Source: Natrinema salaciae (GTDB taxonomy: Archaea > Halobacteriota > Halobacteria > Halobacteriales > Natrialbaceae). Taken from it: a stretch of 64,000 nucleotides of DNA. This document shows positions 42,762 through 52,760 of the stretch, in pieces (positions within the stretch are counted from its first letter, which is position 1; the number at the start of each line of letters is the position of its first letter). Location: positions 50,650-114,649 of the forward strand of contig NZ_FOFD01000009.1 of NCBI RefSeq assembly GCF_900110865.1. The letters are read 5' to 3'. Made by a program: the position numbers and the translations under genes. The notes below the pieces were generated by a model. The model was not told the origin of the DNA. It saw only the letters and a program-made list of their open reading frames with translations, and searched no databases.

Positions 42762-42928
42762 GTGCACAATTGGGAACAGGCCGATAAGGATAATCTGGTC
42801 CAATCGCCGAAATAGCGGCTGCTGGGCGAATACAGTGACTCGTCCGCACCGACGCGACGGCGGCCGTCGGCGTCCCGTCCGACACCTGCCGTCCGACGGC
42901 GTCGACGGCTCACGCGCGTGAACGTCAA

Positions 42929-43582
42929 TTATCCGTACGAGGCGCGGCCGACGTGTTCCTCGGCGAACCAGTGGGCGATCGTGCTCTCCGCGCGGTGCAA
43001 GACGTCGCTACAGGTGGACTTGGTCACGCCGAGCGCCGAGGCGACGTCCGTCAGCGTCGCTTCCCGCGGAACGTCGTAGTACCCCGCCTCGAGAGCGGTC
43101 AGGAAGACCTCGCGTTGTCGATCCGTCAGCGGATTCTCCGCGCGGCTCGCGTCGACGGCGTGGACGTACTCGAGGCGGTATTCGACGCCTCGCTCGTCGA
43201 ACGCGTCGCCGAGCGTCGACAATCGATCCGCGCTGGTCGTCAGCTCCCACGTCACCACGCCGTCTTCGACCGCGAACGGCGTCTCCATCGGAACGCCGGC
43301 CTGCTGCATGGGAGCGAGCACCGACGGATTCGACGTCTCGACCTGCAAGAGCGCCGTCTCGTCGTGTTTCCAGAGCAACTCGAGGTCCCGAATATCGCTC
43401 CGCTCGTCGATCGCGGCGAGTATCGGGACCGGATTCGGTGCCGTCAGTTCGACGACGCCGATCGCGACGTCCGCTCCCGGCAGCACCGAACTGACGCGGA
43501 ACGTCGTGTCGGGATAGGCCGTCGAAATCTCGTGGATCCAGAGCGATTCGGGGAGGGTGACGGTGAGTTTCGCCCGCGGCAT
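42929..43582 (-). CDS. HTH_10 (Bat-type) transcriptional regulator
   Basis: A 217-residue protein. The last 55 residues are the HTH_10 domain (LTDRQREVFLTALEAGYYDVPREA, LTDVASALGVTKSTCSDVLHRAE). The N-terminal 150 residues form a ligand-type domain of the DmsR/NarO neighbourhood (PRAKLTVTLPESLWIHEISTAYPDT). Such regulators control anaerobic respiration genes in haloarchaea; the position between the nos genes and a heme-copper-like protein fits control of this cluster. The ATG at 43582 is chosen over the longer, Arg-rich upstream frame. Confidence 0.88.
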   Translation of the reverse strand: MPRAKLTVTLPESLWIHEISTAYPDTTFRVSSVLPGADVAIGVVELTAPNPVPILAAIDERSDIRDLELLWKHDETALLQVETSNPSVLAPMQQAGVPMETPFAVEDGVVTWELTTSADRLSTLGDAFDERGVEYRLEYVHAVDASRAENPLTDRQREVFLTALEAGYYDVPREATLTDVASALGVTKSTCSDVLHRAESTIAHWFAEEHVGRASYG

Positions 43583-43689
43583 GTATCGACGGTGGGGTTC
43601 GAACGACGTAGCACGGGCCTCGAACATGTTCGAACCACACCCCGATGTTCGCGGTAACCGATACACGACGGCCGGGCGAACGAACGTGT

Positions 43690-45039
43690 ATGCCCGAAAC
43701 GAATCCGCGCGACTCACGCCGGACCGACGCCGAACGGCGGTCGTCCCGCCGGCCGACCGCCGGACCGCCGCTCTCGATGACACCGTTTCACGTCGCCGGC
43801 ATCGCGTTCCTGTTCGCCGGGTTCGTGCTCGCCTGCTACCAGGGACTACAGGAGTTCGCACTCGTCCCGGCGGTGTCGTGGCTCACGTGGACGCACATCC
43901 ACTTCGTCACGATCGGCGCGTTCACGCAGTTGCTCTTCGGCACGCTGCCGCAGCTGACGGCGCAAAAACTCGAGCGTCCGGGACCGTCGGCACCGACTCT
44001 CGGAGCCGTCTTTCTCGGATTGAACGGCGCCGTACTGCTGGCCTGGTACGGGCGCGCCTTCGGCGAGCCGCTACTGTTCGACGTCGGTCTCGGGACGATC
44101 TGGCTGCTCACGGCCTGGCTGTTCGCCGTCGTTCTCGTGCTAGTGTACAGAAGCGAGGGCGGGCAGGCGTACGATCCGACCATCGGCTTCTACCTCCTCT
44201 CGCCGTTCGTCTACCTGATCGGGCTCACGTTCGCGTTCGGGCTGTACAGCCACGGCTGGGACGTCCCCGGCGGCTGGTACGGGCTCCGGGAGGCGCACGT
44301 CCACGCCAACGCGTGGGGCTTTCTGGGCCTCGCAGCGATCGGCACGCTGTACGACCGCTTCCCGCGGCTGGTGGACGCGGAGCTGTACAGCGATCGGCTG
44401 CAACGCTCCTCCCTCCCGCTGTTCGCGCTCGGGATCGTCCCGCTCGTCGTCGGCCCGGTACTCGGCATGGGGAAGACGGTAACCGCGACCGGACTGCTCC
44501 TGTACGCCGCCGGCTACGTCCTGTACGTCTACACGCTCGCCCGGACCTACCGGGCCGGCACGCCCAACGGGACGGCGCTCTCGGTGCTCGTCGCCCAGCT
44601 GTGGATCCTCGGTCCGGCCAGCTTCGCGCCGTTCATCCTGTTCGGCGTTCCGCTGGGAATCCCCGACCCGTGGATCGAAACGGGTGCCCTGCACTTCTTC
44701 TTCCTCGGGTGGGCGCTCCCGGTCGCGCTCGCGGGCGCGTTGCTCGTCACCCGCTCGCTCGAGTGGGCTCCCGAAGCCGCACGCGGTGACGGCGGCGACG
44801 GCCGCGTCGAGGGACTCGTCCCCGCGGACGATATCCCGGCAGTCGTCGGACCGACGTCCATCCTCGCCTGGAACCTCGCGGTGCTCGCCGTCGGGATCGG
44901 CTTCTTCTATCAGGACCAGTCGTGGTCGGTGCTCCTGTCCGGCCCGGGATTCACCGTCCTCCTCGCGCTCTGGGGAATGTATCTGCTCGAAATCGTCGAC
45001 TGGCGGTGGGCTACACGGACGTCGGATCTCGGTTCGTAG
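43690..45039 (+). CDS. Heme-copper-oxidase-subunit-I-like membrane protein (NnrS/NorB neighbourhood)
   Basis: A 449-residue protein with about twelve helices. Conserved His lie at helix faces as in heme-copper oxidases: WLTWTHIHFVTIGAFTQLLFG, EAHVHANAWGFLGLAAIGTLY and GALHFFFLGWALP. The family of oxidase-like proteins without other subunits is often tied to nitric oxide stress (NnrS-like). It is divergent from the HTH_10 gene and next to nos genes, so NO-related function is inferred. The ATG at 43690 is used; the first 30 residues are polar and Arg-rich. Confidence 0.75.
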   Translation: MPETNPRDSRRTDAERRSSRRPTAGPPLSMTPFHVAGIAFLFAGFVLACYQGLQEFALVPAVSWLTWTHIHFVTIGAFTQLLFGTLPQLTAQKLERPGPSAPTLGAVFLGLNGAVLLAWYGRAFGEPLLFDVGLGTIWLLTAWLFAVVLVLVYRSEGGQAYDPTIGFYLLSPFVYLIGLTFAFGLYSHGWDVPGGWYGLREAHVHANAWGFLGLAAIGTLYDRFPRLVDAELYSDRLQRSSLPLFALGIVPLVVGPVLGMGKTVTATGLLLYAAGYVLYVYTLARTYRAGTPNGTALSVLVAQLWILGPASFAPFILFGVPLGIPDPWIETGALHFFFLGWALPVALAGALLVTRSLEWAPEAARGDGGDGRVEGLVPADDIPAVVGPTSILAWNLAVLAVGIGFFYQDQSWSVLLSGPGFTVLLALWGMYLLEIVDWRWATRTSDLGS

Positions 45040-45062
45040 CCGCCGTCCGGTGCCGGCTCGAG

Positions 45063-45254
45063 TCACTCGGAACCGCTGCGAGTCGACGCCGGTTCGTCGG
45101 CAGCGGTCGACCGCAGTTGTCGGACGATATTCGGGTACACGAGATGGAGATACATTCCGATACCGTACAATAGTAGCCCCAAACCGACGAAAGTGAGCGG
45201 ACGGAGTATTGATTCGATCGCCTGAGAGACGCGATCGAGATTCGCCGGAGACAC
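45063..45254 (-). CDS. Small single-helix membrane protein
   Basis: A 63-residue frame: an amphipathic start (ANLDRVSQAIESILRPL), one hydrophobic helix (TFVGLGLLLYGIGMYLHLVY), then a polar tail. The composition looks coding and the hydrophobic helix is clean, but there is no family match I recognise. It converges on the oxidase-like gene with 23 nt between stops. Confidence 0.5.
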   Translation of the reverse strand: MSPANLDRVSQAIESILRPLTFVGLGLLLYGIGMYLHLVYPNIVRQLRSTAADEPASTRSGSE

Positions 45255-45843
45255 CGCCGACAGTCAGAACGAACGCGCCAGGATGACGAGATAGCCGGCA
45301 CGAACCGCACGTGCGTAGTTCCCGATCCGCCGAACTCGATCCTCGATTTCGTCTCGAGTAGGCTGAGATCGCTCTGGAGTCGTAGCCGCGTGTATGCTAC
45401 TGCTGAGCGTTCGGAAGGATAATTGTGCGACTTGCAGCCCTCGTGTCGACTGCTCCGTGCTGCGGTGCGGTACGAGTACGTCGGCAACCGTGCAACTGTG
45501 CGAACGCGATCTCGCAGGGAGTGACGTGAAGCGCTTCGAATCACGGGAGTCACCATCTCATCGATGCTGTTCTGTGTTCGCGCTGCCGTGACTCCGGAGC
45601 TGTATCGGTCACTCGGTTCGGTCGGCGATTTCGGCGGACCGGTTCAGTATTCCAGCGGGACGCGCTGCGCCGGTTGGCCGCCACTCACGACGATGGCACC
45701 GTCACGACCCGTCGGTAATACGATGTTGACTCCGCAGTGAGAGCCGGGCGGCCGTTCTCGATACTCGAGAATACGCTCATCGCACGGGTTGTGATCCGAA
45801 TCGTGGCGTGGCTATACGTCGTCGCCGCTGGCTACGGATCACC
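45255..45843. other. Intergenic region without a convincing gene
   Basis: Several short frames occur, all Arg/Ser/Cys-rich and without domain pattern. GTGCGACTTGCAGC and similar stretches show no clear repeat. TATACG at 45812-45817 at the right end is the probable TATA box of the antiporter gene. Confidence 0.5.
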
Positions 45844-47952
45844 GTGGCTATTCCAGTCGAGGACCCCGTGTCGATCTTCGCAGTGGCGATGGTCGTCTTT
45901 CTCGTCGCCCCCCTCCTCCTGGAGCGACATCGGGTCCCCGGCATCGTCGGCATCGTTCTCGTCGGTGCCGCGATCGGACCGAACGGGGCCGGCGTTCTCG
46001 AGCGGGGCGAGGCGATCGTCGTCCTCGGAGACGTCGGGCTGATCTATCTGATGTTCCTCGCCGGCATCGAGATCGATCTCCACAGATTCTTCGACAACAT
46101 CGACCAGAGCGTCGTCTTCGGTCTCCTCTCGTTTCTCGTTCCGCAGGTCGTCGGGACGTGTTTCGGAATCTGGGTACTCGAGTTCTCGCTCCCGACGGCG
46201 TCGTTGTTCGCCGCGATCTTCGCTTCACACACGCTCCTCGCGTATCCCGTCGCCCGTCAGCTCGGCATCGTCAGGAACCGGGCCGTCACGGCGACTATCG
46301 GCGGGACCGTTCTGGCGAACGTACTCGCATTGCTCGTTCTCGTCGTCGTCGCGTCGGCGGAGGCATCCCTCGACTGGCTGTTCTGGGTGGATCTCGCCGT
46401 CGGACTCGTGGTGCTGTTCGCCGGCATCTGGTACCTCGTTCCGTGGCTGGGTCGACGGTTCTTCCGTACTCTCGCCGAGGAGAGTTACTTCGAGTTCCTG
46501 TTCGTTATGGCCGTCCTCTTCGTCTCGGCGTTCTCCGCCGACGTCGCCGGCATCGAACCGATCATCGGCGCGCTCGTGGCCGGCCTCGCGCTCAACCGCC
46601 TCGTTCCCGAGCGGGGACCGTTGCTGAATCGGATTCAGTTCGTCGGCAACGCGCTGTTCGTTCCGTTCTTCTTCCTCTCGATCGGTCTGCTCGTCGACGT
46701 GACCGTGCTCAGCGGGAGTCGCGAGTCGATACTGCTCGCCGCGTCGCTCATCGGGCTCACGCTCGTGACGAAATTCGCGGCGGCCTGGGCGACTGGCCGG
46801 CTGTTCGCGTACGCCGACGACGAGATCGGCAGCGCATTCGGGCTCTCGATCGGACAGGCAGAAGCGCTCGCGATCGTTCTCGTCGCGTACGACGCCGGCA
46901 TCCCCGGGTTCGATGCGGCGATGATCAACGGCGCAGTGGCGCTGATTCTCGTCGTGAGTGTCGTCAGTCCGATCGTCGTCGAACGGTACGGTCGTGCGGT
47001 CGCAGCCATCGAAAAGCGAGAGACCCGCCAGTCGGCCGCCGTCCGACAGCGAATTCTCATCCCGTTCTCCCCGGTTCCGGAGCATCACGAGACGCTGCTG
47101 ACGTATCACGAATCGTTGCTCGACCTGGCGCTGCTCGTTCGGGACGAGCGGTTCGCGGAACCGTTGCACACGGTGACCGTCGTTCGACCGGGTCCGGAAA
47201 CGGAGCGGGCGATCACCGCTGCCGACGCCGCGATCGGACACACGGAAGCGTACGCGGCCGGTGCGGAAGTGCCGGTGTCGTTTCACACGCGCGTCGATCA
47301 CAACGTCGCTTCGGGAATCGTTCGCGCGGCCGTCGAAAATCAAGTGACGACGATCCTCCTCGACTGGGACGGCATGCACCTCTACAGACAGCCGCTCTTC
47401 AGTCACACCATCCGGCAGGTCCTCGCGTGGACCGATCAGTTCGTGCTCGTCTCGCGCATCCGGGAACCGCTCAACGCCGTCTCGAGAATCGTCGTCGTCT
47501 TGCCGCCGCGGCTGGCCCACGATCCGGGCTTTCACGAGGTCCGACGGGCGATCCACCGGATTGCAGCGGGTACCGGAGCGCCGGTCCTGGGGATCGTCGT
47601 CGAAGGGGACCCGGATCAGTACGAACGACTCGTTCGGGACGTCGAATCGGACGTTCGCGTCCAGTTCGAGCGACTCCCCTCCTGGGAACGAGTGGGGCCG
47701 TACGTCGACGAAACCGTGACCGTCGACGACCTCGTGATCTGTGCGAGCGCTCGCCGAAATTCCGTCGGGTGGCAACCCGAACTCGGAGAATTCGCCGCGC
47801 GGCTCCCGTCGCTCACCCAGGGTGACTTCGTTATCATGTACCCGCCGAGCGGCAGCCACGGCGATGATCGTCGGGAAGCCGACGTCTCGCGGCCCTTCTC
47901 GAGTGCCCGACCGCCGGATCGCGGGAACCGATCTACGTCACGCTCGCGATGA
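45844..47952 (+). CDS. Kef/CPA2-type cation:proton antiporter with C-terminal stress-protein-like domains
   Basis: A 702-residue protein. About twelve helices form the CPA2 antiporter (VPGIVGIVLVGAAIGPNGAGVL, MFLAGIEIDLHRF, SAFSADVAGIEPIIGALVAGLALNR). From about residue 400 there is a soluble part with Usp-like segments (RILIPFSPVPEHHETLL, LNAVSRIVVVLPPRLAHDPGF) split into two domains. It likely exchanges Na+ or K+ for protons, with the soluble part sensing nucleotides. The GTG at 45844 is preferred because TATACG lies 27-32 nt before it; GTG at 45808 is an alternative. Confidence 0.88.
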   Translation: MAIPVEDPVSIFAVAMVVFLVAPLLLERHRVPGIVGIVLVGAAIGPNGAGVLERGEAIVVLGDVGLIYLMFLAGIEIDLHRFFDNIDQSVVFGLLSFLVPQVVGTCFGIWVLEFSLPTASLFAAIFASHTLLAYPVARQLGIVRNRAVTATIGGTVLANVLALLVLVVVASAEASLDWLFWVDLAVGLVVLFAGIWYLVPWLGRRFFRTLAEESYFEFLFVMAVLFVSAFSADVAGIEPIIGALVAGLALNRLVPERGPLLNRIQFVGNALFVPFFFLSIGLLVDVTVLSGSRESILLAASLIGLTLVTKFAAAWATGRLFAYADDEIGSAFGLSIGQAEALAIVLVAYDAGIPGFDAAMINGAVALILVVSVVSPIVVERYGRAVAAIEKRETRQSAAVRQRILIPFSPVPEHHETLLTYHESLLDLALLVRDERFAEPLHTVTVVRPGPETERAITAADAAIGHTEAYAAGAEVPVSFHTRVDHNVASGIVRAAVENQVTTILLDWDGMHLYRQPLFSHTIRQVLAWTDQFVLVSRIREPLNAVSRIVVVLPPRLAHDPGFHEVRRAIHRIAAGTGAPVLGIVVEGDPDQYERLVRDVESDVRVQFERLPSWERVGPYVDETVTVDDLVICASARRNSVGWQPELGEFAARLPSLTQGDFVIMYPPSGSHGDDRREADVSRPFSSARPPDRGNRSTSRSR

Positions 47953-47957
47953 GGTGG

Positions 47958-47978
47958 TGAAACAACTGAGTTGTTTCA
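47958..47978. promoter_or_regulatory. Perfect palindrome at the half-TSUP promoter
   Basis: Arm TGAAACAAC, spacer TGA, arm GTTGTTTCA: nine perfect pairs. It ends 26 nt before the ATG at 48005, so it covers the expected TATA position and is placed for repression. It also overlaps the gap just after the antiporter stop. The sequence is unrelated to the CGATTTGC palindrome but has the same arm-3 nt-arm form. Confidence 0.65.
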
Positions 47979-48004
47979 TTGCGTCTGCCCCCGTCGGTGA
48001 TCGC

Positions 48005-48487
48005 ATGGCCCTCTTCGAAGTGAGCCTCCCGCTGGCCGTCCTGTTCGTCGGGTTCGGTCTGACCGTCGGTATTCGCTTCGGCTTTTTCGGGATGGGCGGG
48101 AGCTTTTTCGTCACCCCGGCGCTGCTCGTTCTCGGCCACTCCGCGCCGACCGCCGTCGGGACCGGCCTCGCGTTCGTGTTCTGGACGTCGCTCGTCGCGA
48201 CGGTGACCCATCGCGATCTCGATCACATCGAGTACCGACTCGGACTGCTGCTGATTCTCGGCACGACCCTCGGCATCGAAATCGGGAGGCGAGCACTGTT
48301 GGCGCTGACGACCGTCGGCCTCGCGGATCTCGTCGTCAGTTTCCTCTCCGTCGTCCTCCTCGCGGCGGTCGGGCTGTTCGTCATCTCCGACGGGCGACAT
48401 CCCGCGATCGAGACCGACGAGCCCGTCGGCGTCCAGTCCTCGATCTCCGCTCGCCTCGAGCGAGTCCGCGTCCCGCCGACCGGATAG
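48005..48487 (+). CDS. Half-length TSUP-family protein
   Basis: A 160-residue protein that matches only the N-terminal half of TSUP transporters: [24 protein letters not shown] aligns by eye with [20 protein letters not shown] of the 346-residue TSUP at 35939. It ends RVRVPPTG just where the full-length protein begins its second repeat. It may work as a dimer of halves or be a remnant of a deletion. The downstream sequence up to 48561 has no trace of the second half. Confidence 0.75.
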   Translation: MALFEVSLPLAVLFVGFGLTVGIRFGFFGMGGSFFVTPALLVLGHSAPTAVGTGLAFVFWTSLVATVTHRDLDHIEYRLGLLLILGTTLGIEIGRRALLALTTVGLADLVVSFLSVVLLAAVGLFVISDGRHPAIETDEPVGVQSSISARLERVRVPPTG

Positions 48488-48560
48488 TCGCGAGCCCAGT
48501 CCTCGGCTTGCCGGCACACGAATCATCCGGGTTGCCGTTTTAGTATCTACGAAGGGACCG

Positions 48561-50840
48561 ATGGACGATCACGACCACACGCGTTCGACGGACGCCGGGC
48601 ATCCGTCTGGAGACCGGTCCGACCAGGACCACGACCACCGCCACCGGCCTGCCGCTGGCGACGAGACGGACGATCCCGACGGAGAATCGGAACCGCAGGT
48701 AGAACAGTCGATGCTCGAGGGGGAGGCGACGGACGCCGACGAGGCCGAACGAACGATCGAGAAGAAACACGGACACGAAACGGACCACGAGGGCGGTGGT
48801 CACGATCACGGAGACCACGGCGGAATGCACGAGGGCCACGAAGCGATGTTCCGCCGTCGGTTTTTCGTCTCGACGCTGCTCTCGATCCCGGTTCTCCTCT
48901 ACAGCGAGATGCTCCAGGAGTGGCTGGGCTTTTCCGTGCCGGTGTTTCCCGGCAGCGAGTGGATCAATCCGGTTTTCGCCGTGATCGTCTTCGGCTACGG
49001 TGGCGTTCCGTTCCTCCGAATGGCCGCCCCCGAACTGCGCGATCGATCGCCGGGGATGATGACGCTCATCTCGATGGCGATCTCGGTCGCCTTCGTCTAC
49101 AGCCTGGCGAGTGTCGTCCTCCCGACGGAGTCGGCGTTCTTCTGGGAGCTCGTGACGCTGATCGACATCATGCTGTTGGGCCACTGGATCGAAATGCGAT
49201 CGGTTCGGCGGGCACAGAGCGCGCTCGACGAACTGGCGCAACTCATGCCCGACACCGCCGAGCGGATCACCGACAGCGGTGAGACCGAGGAGATCCCGGT
49301 GAGCGAGTTGTCCAAAGGCGATCTCGTGCTCGTTCGTCCCGGCGCTAGCGTCCCCGCCGACGGCGTCGTCGCAGAGGGCGATTCGGACGTGAACGAGTCG
49401 ATGATCACCGGCGAGTCGATGCCGGTTTCGAAGGAGCCGGACGACGAGGTGATCGGCGGAACCATCAACGGCGACGGGAGCCTCCGCGTCCGCATCGAAG
49501 CGACGGGCGAGGAGACGACGCTCGCGGGGATCATGCGTCTCGTCGAAGAAGCCCAAGGGAGCAAGTCGCAGACGCAGGTGCTCGCCGATCGAGCCGCCGG
49601 CTGGCTGTTCTACGTCGCCGTGGGTGCGGCGGCCGTGACCGCCGTCGCGTGGACGATCGCCGTGTCGTTCAATGCAACGGTCATCGAGCGCGTCGTCACC
49701 GTCCTCGTCATCGCCTGTCCGCACGCGCTCGGCCTCGCCATCCCGCTCGTGGTCGCGATCAACACCTCGCTGGCCGCTCGAAACGGGATGCTGGTACGGG
49801 ATCGGATCGCCATGGAAGACGCGCGAAACCTGGATACGATCATCTTCGACAAAACGGGAACGCTCACCGAGGGCGAACACGGCGTCGTCGACGTCGCGAC
49901 CGTTGCCGGTACCGACGAGGAGGACGCGCTGGCCCTCGCGGCTGCGGTCGAGGGGGACTCGGAGCACATGATCGCCCGCGCCGTCCGCGAGGCGGCCGCT
50001 GAACGTCGCATTACCGTCCCGGACGCGACGGGGTTCGAAGCGATGAAAGGGCGAGGCGTTCGCGCGCAGGTTGCGGGCGAGGACGTCCACGTCGGCGGAC
50101 CGAACCTGCTGTCCCATCTCGAGGCCGACGTCCCGTCTCCCCTGCGCCGGTTTGCCGACACGGCAGGCGAACACGGACGGACCGTCGTGTACGTCGTTCG
50201 GGAGGGCGAGCCGATCGCCGCCGTCGCCATGGCGGACGTGATACGTGAAGAGAGCTACCGCGTCGTCGAGACGCTCCACGCACTCGATATCGAGGTGGCG
50301 ATGCTGACCGGCGACTCGCGGGACGTGGCCAGTGCGGTGGCCGACGAACTGGGGATCGACACCGTGTTCGCAGAGGTGTTGCCCGAAGACAAAGACGAGA
50401 CGGTACAGGAGGTACAGAATCAGGGAAAGCTCGTCGCGATGGTCGGCGACGGGGTCAACGACGCCCCCGCGCTGACTCGAGCGGACGTCGGCATCGCGAT
50501 CGGCAGCGGGACTGATGTCGCCGTGCAGTCGGCAGACGTCATCCTCGTGCAGAACAACCCGATGGATGTCGGTCGTCTCGTGAAACTAAGCGAGGCGAGT
50601 TACCGGAAGATGCAGGAGAACATCGTCTGGGCCGCCGGGTACAACGTCTTCGCCATCCCGCTCGCAGCGGGCGTCCTCGCACCGATCGGCGTCTTACTCT
50701 CGCCGGCGGTAGGGGCGCTCCTCATGTCTCTCAGTACGGTTATCGTCGCGATCAACGCACAGCTACTCCGTCGCGTCGATCTGTCCCTCTCGAGTCTGCC
50801 GGACCTGTCATCACAGGGGGGCGCACAATCGGCCGATTAG
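48561..50840 (+). CDS. CopB-type heavy-metal P1B ATPase
   Basis: A 759-residue ATPase with a long polar, His-rich N-terminal tail ([23 protein letters not shown]) in place of CxxC domains. Membrane metal site is CPH at about residue 386 ([18 protein letters not shown]), phosphorylation DKTGT at about 430, then [10 protein letters not shown] and [13 protein letters not shown] with a His-rich tail marks the P1B-3 group, exporting Cu(II), Cu(I) or Ag. The CPH motif distinguishes it from the CPC-type CopA at 7367. Confidence 0.93.
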   Translation: MDDHDHTRSTDAGHPSGDRSDQDHDHRHRPAAGDETDDPDGESEPQVEQSMLEGEATDADEAERTIEKKHGHETDHEGGGHDHGDHGGMHEGHEAMFRRRFFVSTLLSIPVLLYSEMLQEWLGFSVPVFPGSEWINPVFAVIVFGYGGVPFLRMAAPELRDRSPGMMTLISMAISVAFVYSLASVVLPTESAFFWELVTLIDIMLLGHWIEMRSVRRAQSALDELAQLMPDTAERITDSGETEEIPVSELSKGDLVLVRPGASVPADGVVAEGDSDVNESMITGESMPVSKEPDDEVIGGTINGDGSLRVRIEATGEETTLAGIMRLVEEAQGSKSQTQVLADRAAGWLFYVAVGAAAVTAVAWTIAVSFNATVIERVVTVLVIACPHALGLAIPLVVAINTSLAARNGMLVRDRIAMEDARNLDTIIFDKTGTLTEGEHGVVDVATVAGTDEEDALALAAAVEGDSEHMIARAVREAAAERRITVPDATGFEAMKGRGVRAQVAGEDVHVGGPNLLSHLEADVPSPLRRFADTAGEHGRTVVYVVREGEPIAAVAMADVIREESYRVVETLHALDIEVAMLTGDSRDVASAVADELGIDTVFAEVLPEDKDETVQEVQNQGKLVAMVGDGVNDAPALTRADVGIAIGSGTDVAVQSADVILVQNNPMDVGRLVKLSEASYRKMQENIVWAAGYNVFAIPLAAGVLAPIGVLLSPAVGALLMSLSTVIVAINAQLLRRVDLSLSSLPDLSSQGGAQSAD

Positions 50841-50862
50841 AACGGAGGTACTCACAGGGCCA

Positions 50863-51885
50863 ATGACGCTCGGCTATCTCGCTCTCGGCGTGATCGTGCT
50901 CGTCGGGACCGTCGTGGACGTGCTCTGGACGACGCTCTGGGTCGAGGGCGGCGCCGGACCGCTCACGTCGCGACTGATGGGGTGAACGTGGCGCACGCTC
51001 CGGGGGATCGGCGCTCGGAACGCGCGTCTGCTCAGCCTCTCCGGCCCGTTGCTCTTCGCACTGACCCTCGCGGTATGGATCACGCTGCTCTGGGCCGGGT
51101 GGACGCTCGTCTTCGCCAGCGCCGAGCGCGCCCTCGTCGACACGCTCGAGCGCGGGTCCATCTCGTGGTCCGATCGGCTCTACTTTACCGGATACACGAT
51201 CTTCACGCTGGGGATCGGAGATTTCGCCCCCAGGACGGGGCGCTGGCAGCTCGTCACGATACTCGCGACCGGGAGCGGCCTGCTCTTCGTCACGCTGAGC
51301 GTTACCTACGCGCTCTCCGTCCTCGAGGCGGTCACCCAGAAACGCGCGTTCGCCAGCAGCGTGAGCGGCTTCGGAGCCCGCAGCGAGGAGATCGTTCGTA
51401 CGAGCTGGACCGGCGAGGAGTTTCAAGGGATCGCGCTCCCGCTGAACGCCCTCGTCACGCAGCTCGCGACCCTCACCGAGAATCACAAGGCCTACCCGGT
51501 CCTCCACTACTTTTACAGCGCCCGGACGGATCGATCGCCGATCGTCGAAATCGCCGTCCTCGACGAGACGGTGACGCTGCTCCGGTTCGGCGTTCCGGAA
51601 CGATACCGGCCGAACCGACTCCTCCTCAGGATCTCGCGGACGAGTATCGAGCACTACCTCGAGACGCTTCACGAAGGGTTCGTCGAGCCGGCAGACAGTT
51701 CGCCGCCGCCGCCGGACCTCCGTGCGCTACGCGAGGCGGGCGTCCCGACCGTGTCGAACGACGAGTTCGAGGCCGCTCTCGACGAACTGGAGACGAGACG
51801 GCGACTACTGTACGGACTCGTCGAATCCGACGCTCGGGAGTGGCCGTCGACGGGACGGGCCGACCTCCCCGACGCGGACGAATGA
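50863..51885 (+). pseudogene. Ion-channel (potassium-channel-type) gene interrupted by an in-frame TGA
   Basis: ATG at 50863 opens MTLGYLALGVIVLVGTVVDV and reaches TGA at 50983-50985 after GPLTSRLMG; the same frame then continues TWRTLRGIG and stays open to 51885. The downstream part has a channel pore: YFTGYTIFTLGIGDFAPRTG contains the selectivity-filter-like TLGIGD. Protein pattern flows across the stop, and a TGG to TGA change (Trp) is the simplest explanation. The full gene would encode 340 residues. Either a pseudogene, a shorter protein from an internal start, or a sequencing error. Confidence 0.8.
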
Positions 51886-51947
51886 GCGAATCCCAGTGGT
51901 CGGTATTCCCCATTCCGTTCAATACCCTGGCAATCGAAGGACGACGT

Positions 51948-52310
51948 ATGGCAACCGACGACTCACTGATTCGAACGCTGTTGATCGTTATCGCCGCAAT
52001 CCTCCTGCTGCCGGTTCTCATGATGACGCTCGCGATTCCCATGATGGGCGTCTGGGGCGGCGGCCACATGTGGAACGGCGGTGCGTGGGGCGGTACCGGC
52101 GCAACGTGGATGTGGCTTCTCATGTCGGTTGTCCCGTTGCTGGTGATTCTCGGGCTCGGATATCTCCTGTACAGCGCGGTTCGCCGGTCGGGAACGCGAG
52201 GGACGGACCCTGCACTCGAGGAACTGCGAACCGCCTACGCCCGCGGTGATCTCACCGACGAGGAGTTCGAGAACCGGCGTGAACGTCTTCGACGGGAGGA
52301 GAAACGATAG
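51948..52310 (+). CDS. SHOCT-domain membrane protein
   Basis: A 120-residue protein with two hydrophobic helices (LIVIAAILLLPVLMMTLAIPMMG and WLLMSVVPLLVILGLGYLLYS) separated by a Gly/Trp/Met-rich loop (GGGHMWNGGAWGG). It ends with the SHOCT motif ALEELRTAYARGDLTDEEFENR. The ATG at 51948 is chosen; an earlier in-frame ATG at 51882 overlaps the channel stop. A relative lies at 57418. SHOCT tails mediate oligomerisation; the His/Met-rich loop could bind metal. Confidence 0.8.
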   Translation: MATDDSLIRTLLIVIAAILLLPVLMMTLAIPMMGVWGGGHMWNGGAWGGTGATWMWLLMSVVPLLVILGLGYLLYSAVRRSGTRGTDPALEELRTAYARGDLTDEEFENRRERLRREEKR

Positions 52311-52376
52311 GAGGGGGCGTTCACAGCGGGCCGCCTCCCACCGCGCCCCTCGAGATCGTCGGATAGCTGACCCGTG

Positions 52377-52760
52377 TTACGACTGGTTTTCCGCGGCGTC
52401 ACCCGTCGATGCTGCGCTCCCGTTCCGGGAGACCCGGAGCCATGCCTTGACGAGTTCGTTCACGTTGTGAAAGATGATGCCGACGGTGAGCAGGGTCGTC
52501 GCCAGGTAGATCACGAACCCGGGCGGGCCGCCGACCGTCGCACCGAGGAGACCGCCGGTGATGCCGACGATCGTGAGTTCGATCCACGTCACCAGTATCC
52601 GGGAACTCAGCCGCGGCGGTGACGGCTCGGTCTCCGCCCCGTTCGTCGGTCGATCGTCGTTGCGAGCAGTGGGGTCAGCGTCGCTGCCCATCGGGAAGTC
52701 CTCGACGTCACCGTCGTCGACAGCCGGACGCCCGACGCGGCCGTCGTCGTCGGCGCCCAT
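52377..52760 (-). CDS. Small membrane protein at the end of the cyd operon
   Basis: A 127-residue protein. About 50 acidic residues at the N-terminus are followed by two helices (VTWIELTIVGITGGLLGATVGG and GFVIYLATTLLTVGIIFHNV). The start overlaps the cydB stop, so it is co-translated with the oxidase. It may be a small accessory subunit of the bd-type oxidase, but there is no CydX-like signature that I can point to. Confidence 0.75.
   Translation of the reverse strand: MGADDDGRVGRPAVDDGDVEDFPMGSDADPTARNDDRPTNGAETEPSPPRLSSRILVTWIELTIVGITGGLLGATVGGPPGFVIYLATTLLTVGIIFHNVNELVKAWLRVSRNGSAASTGDAAENQS

Noticed and set aside
45394..45591. 65-codon Cys-rich frame before the antiporter gene
   Set aside because: Cys/Ser/Arg-rich without helices or motif spacing; no promoter at the right distance.
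50983..50985. Recoding of TGA as an amino acid in the channel gene
   Set aside because: No stem-loop typical of recoding was seen, and selenocysteine use is unknown in haloarchaea; a nonsense mutation or sequencing error is simpler.
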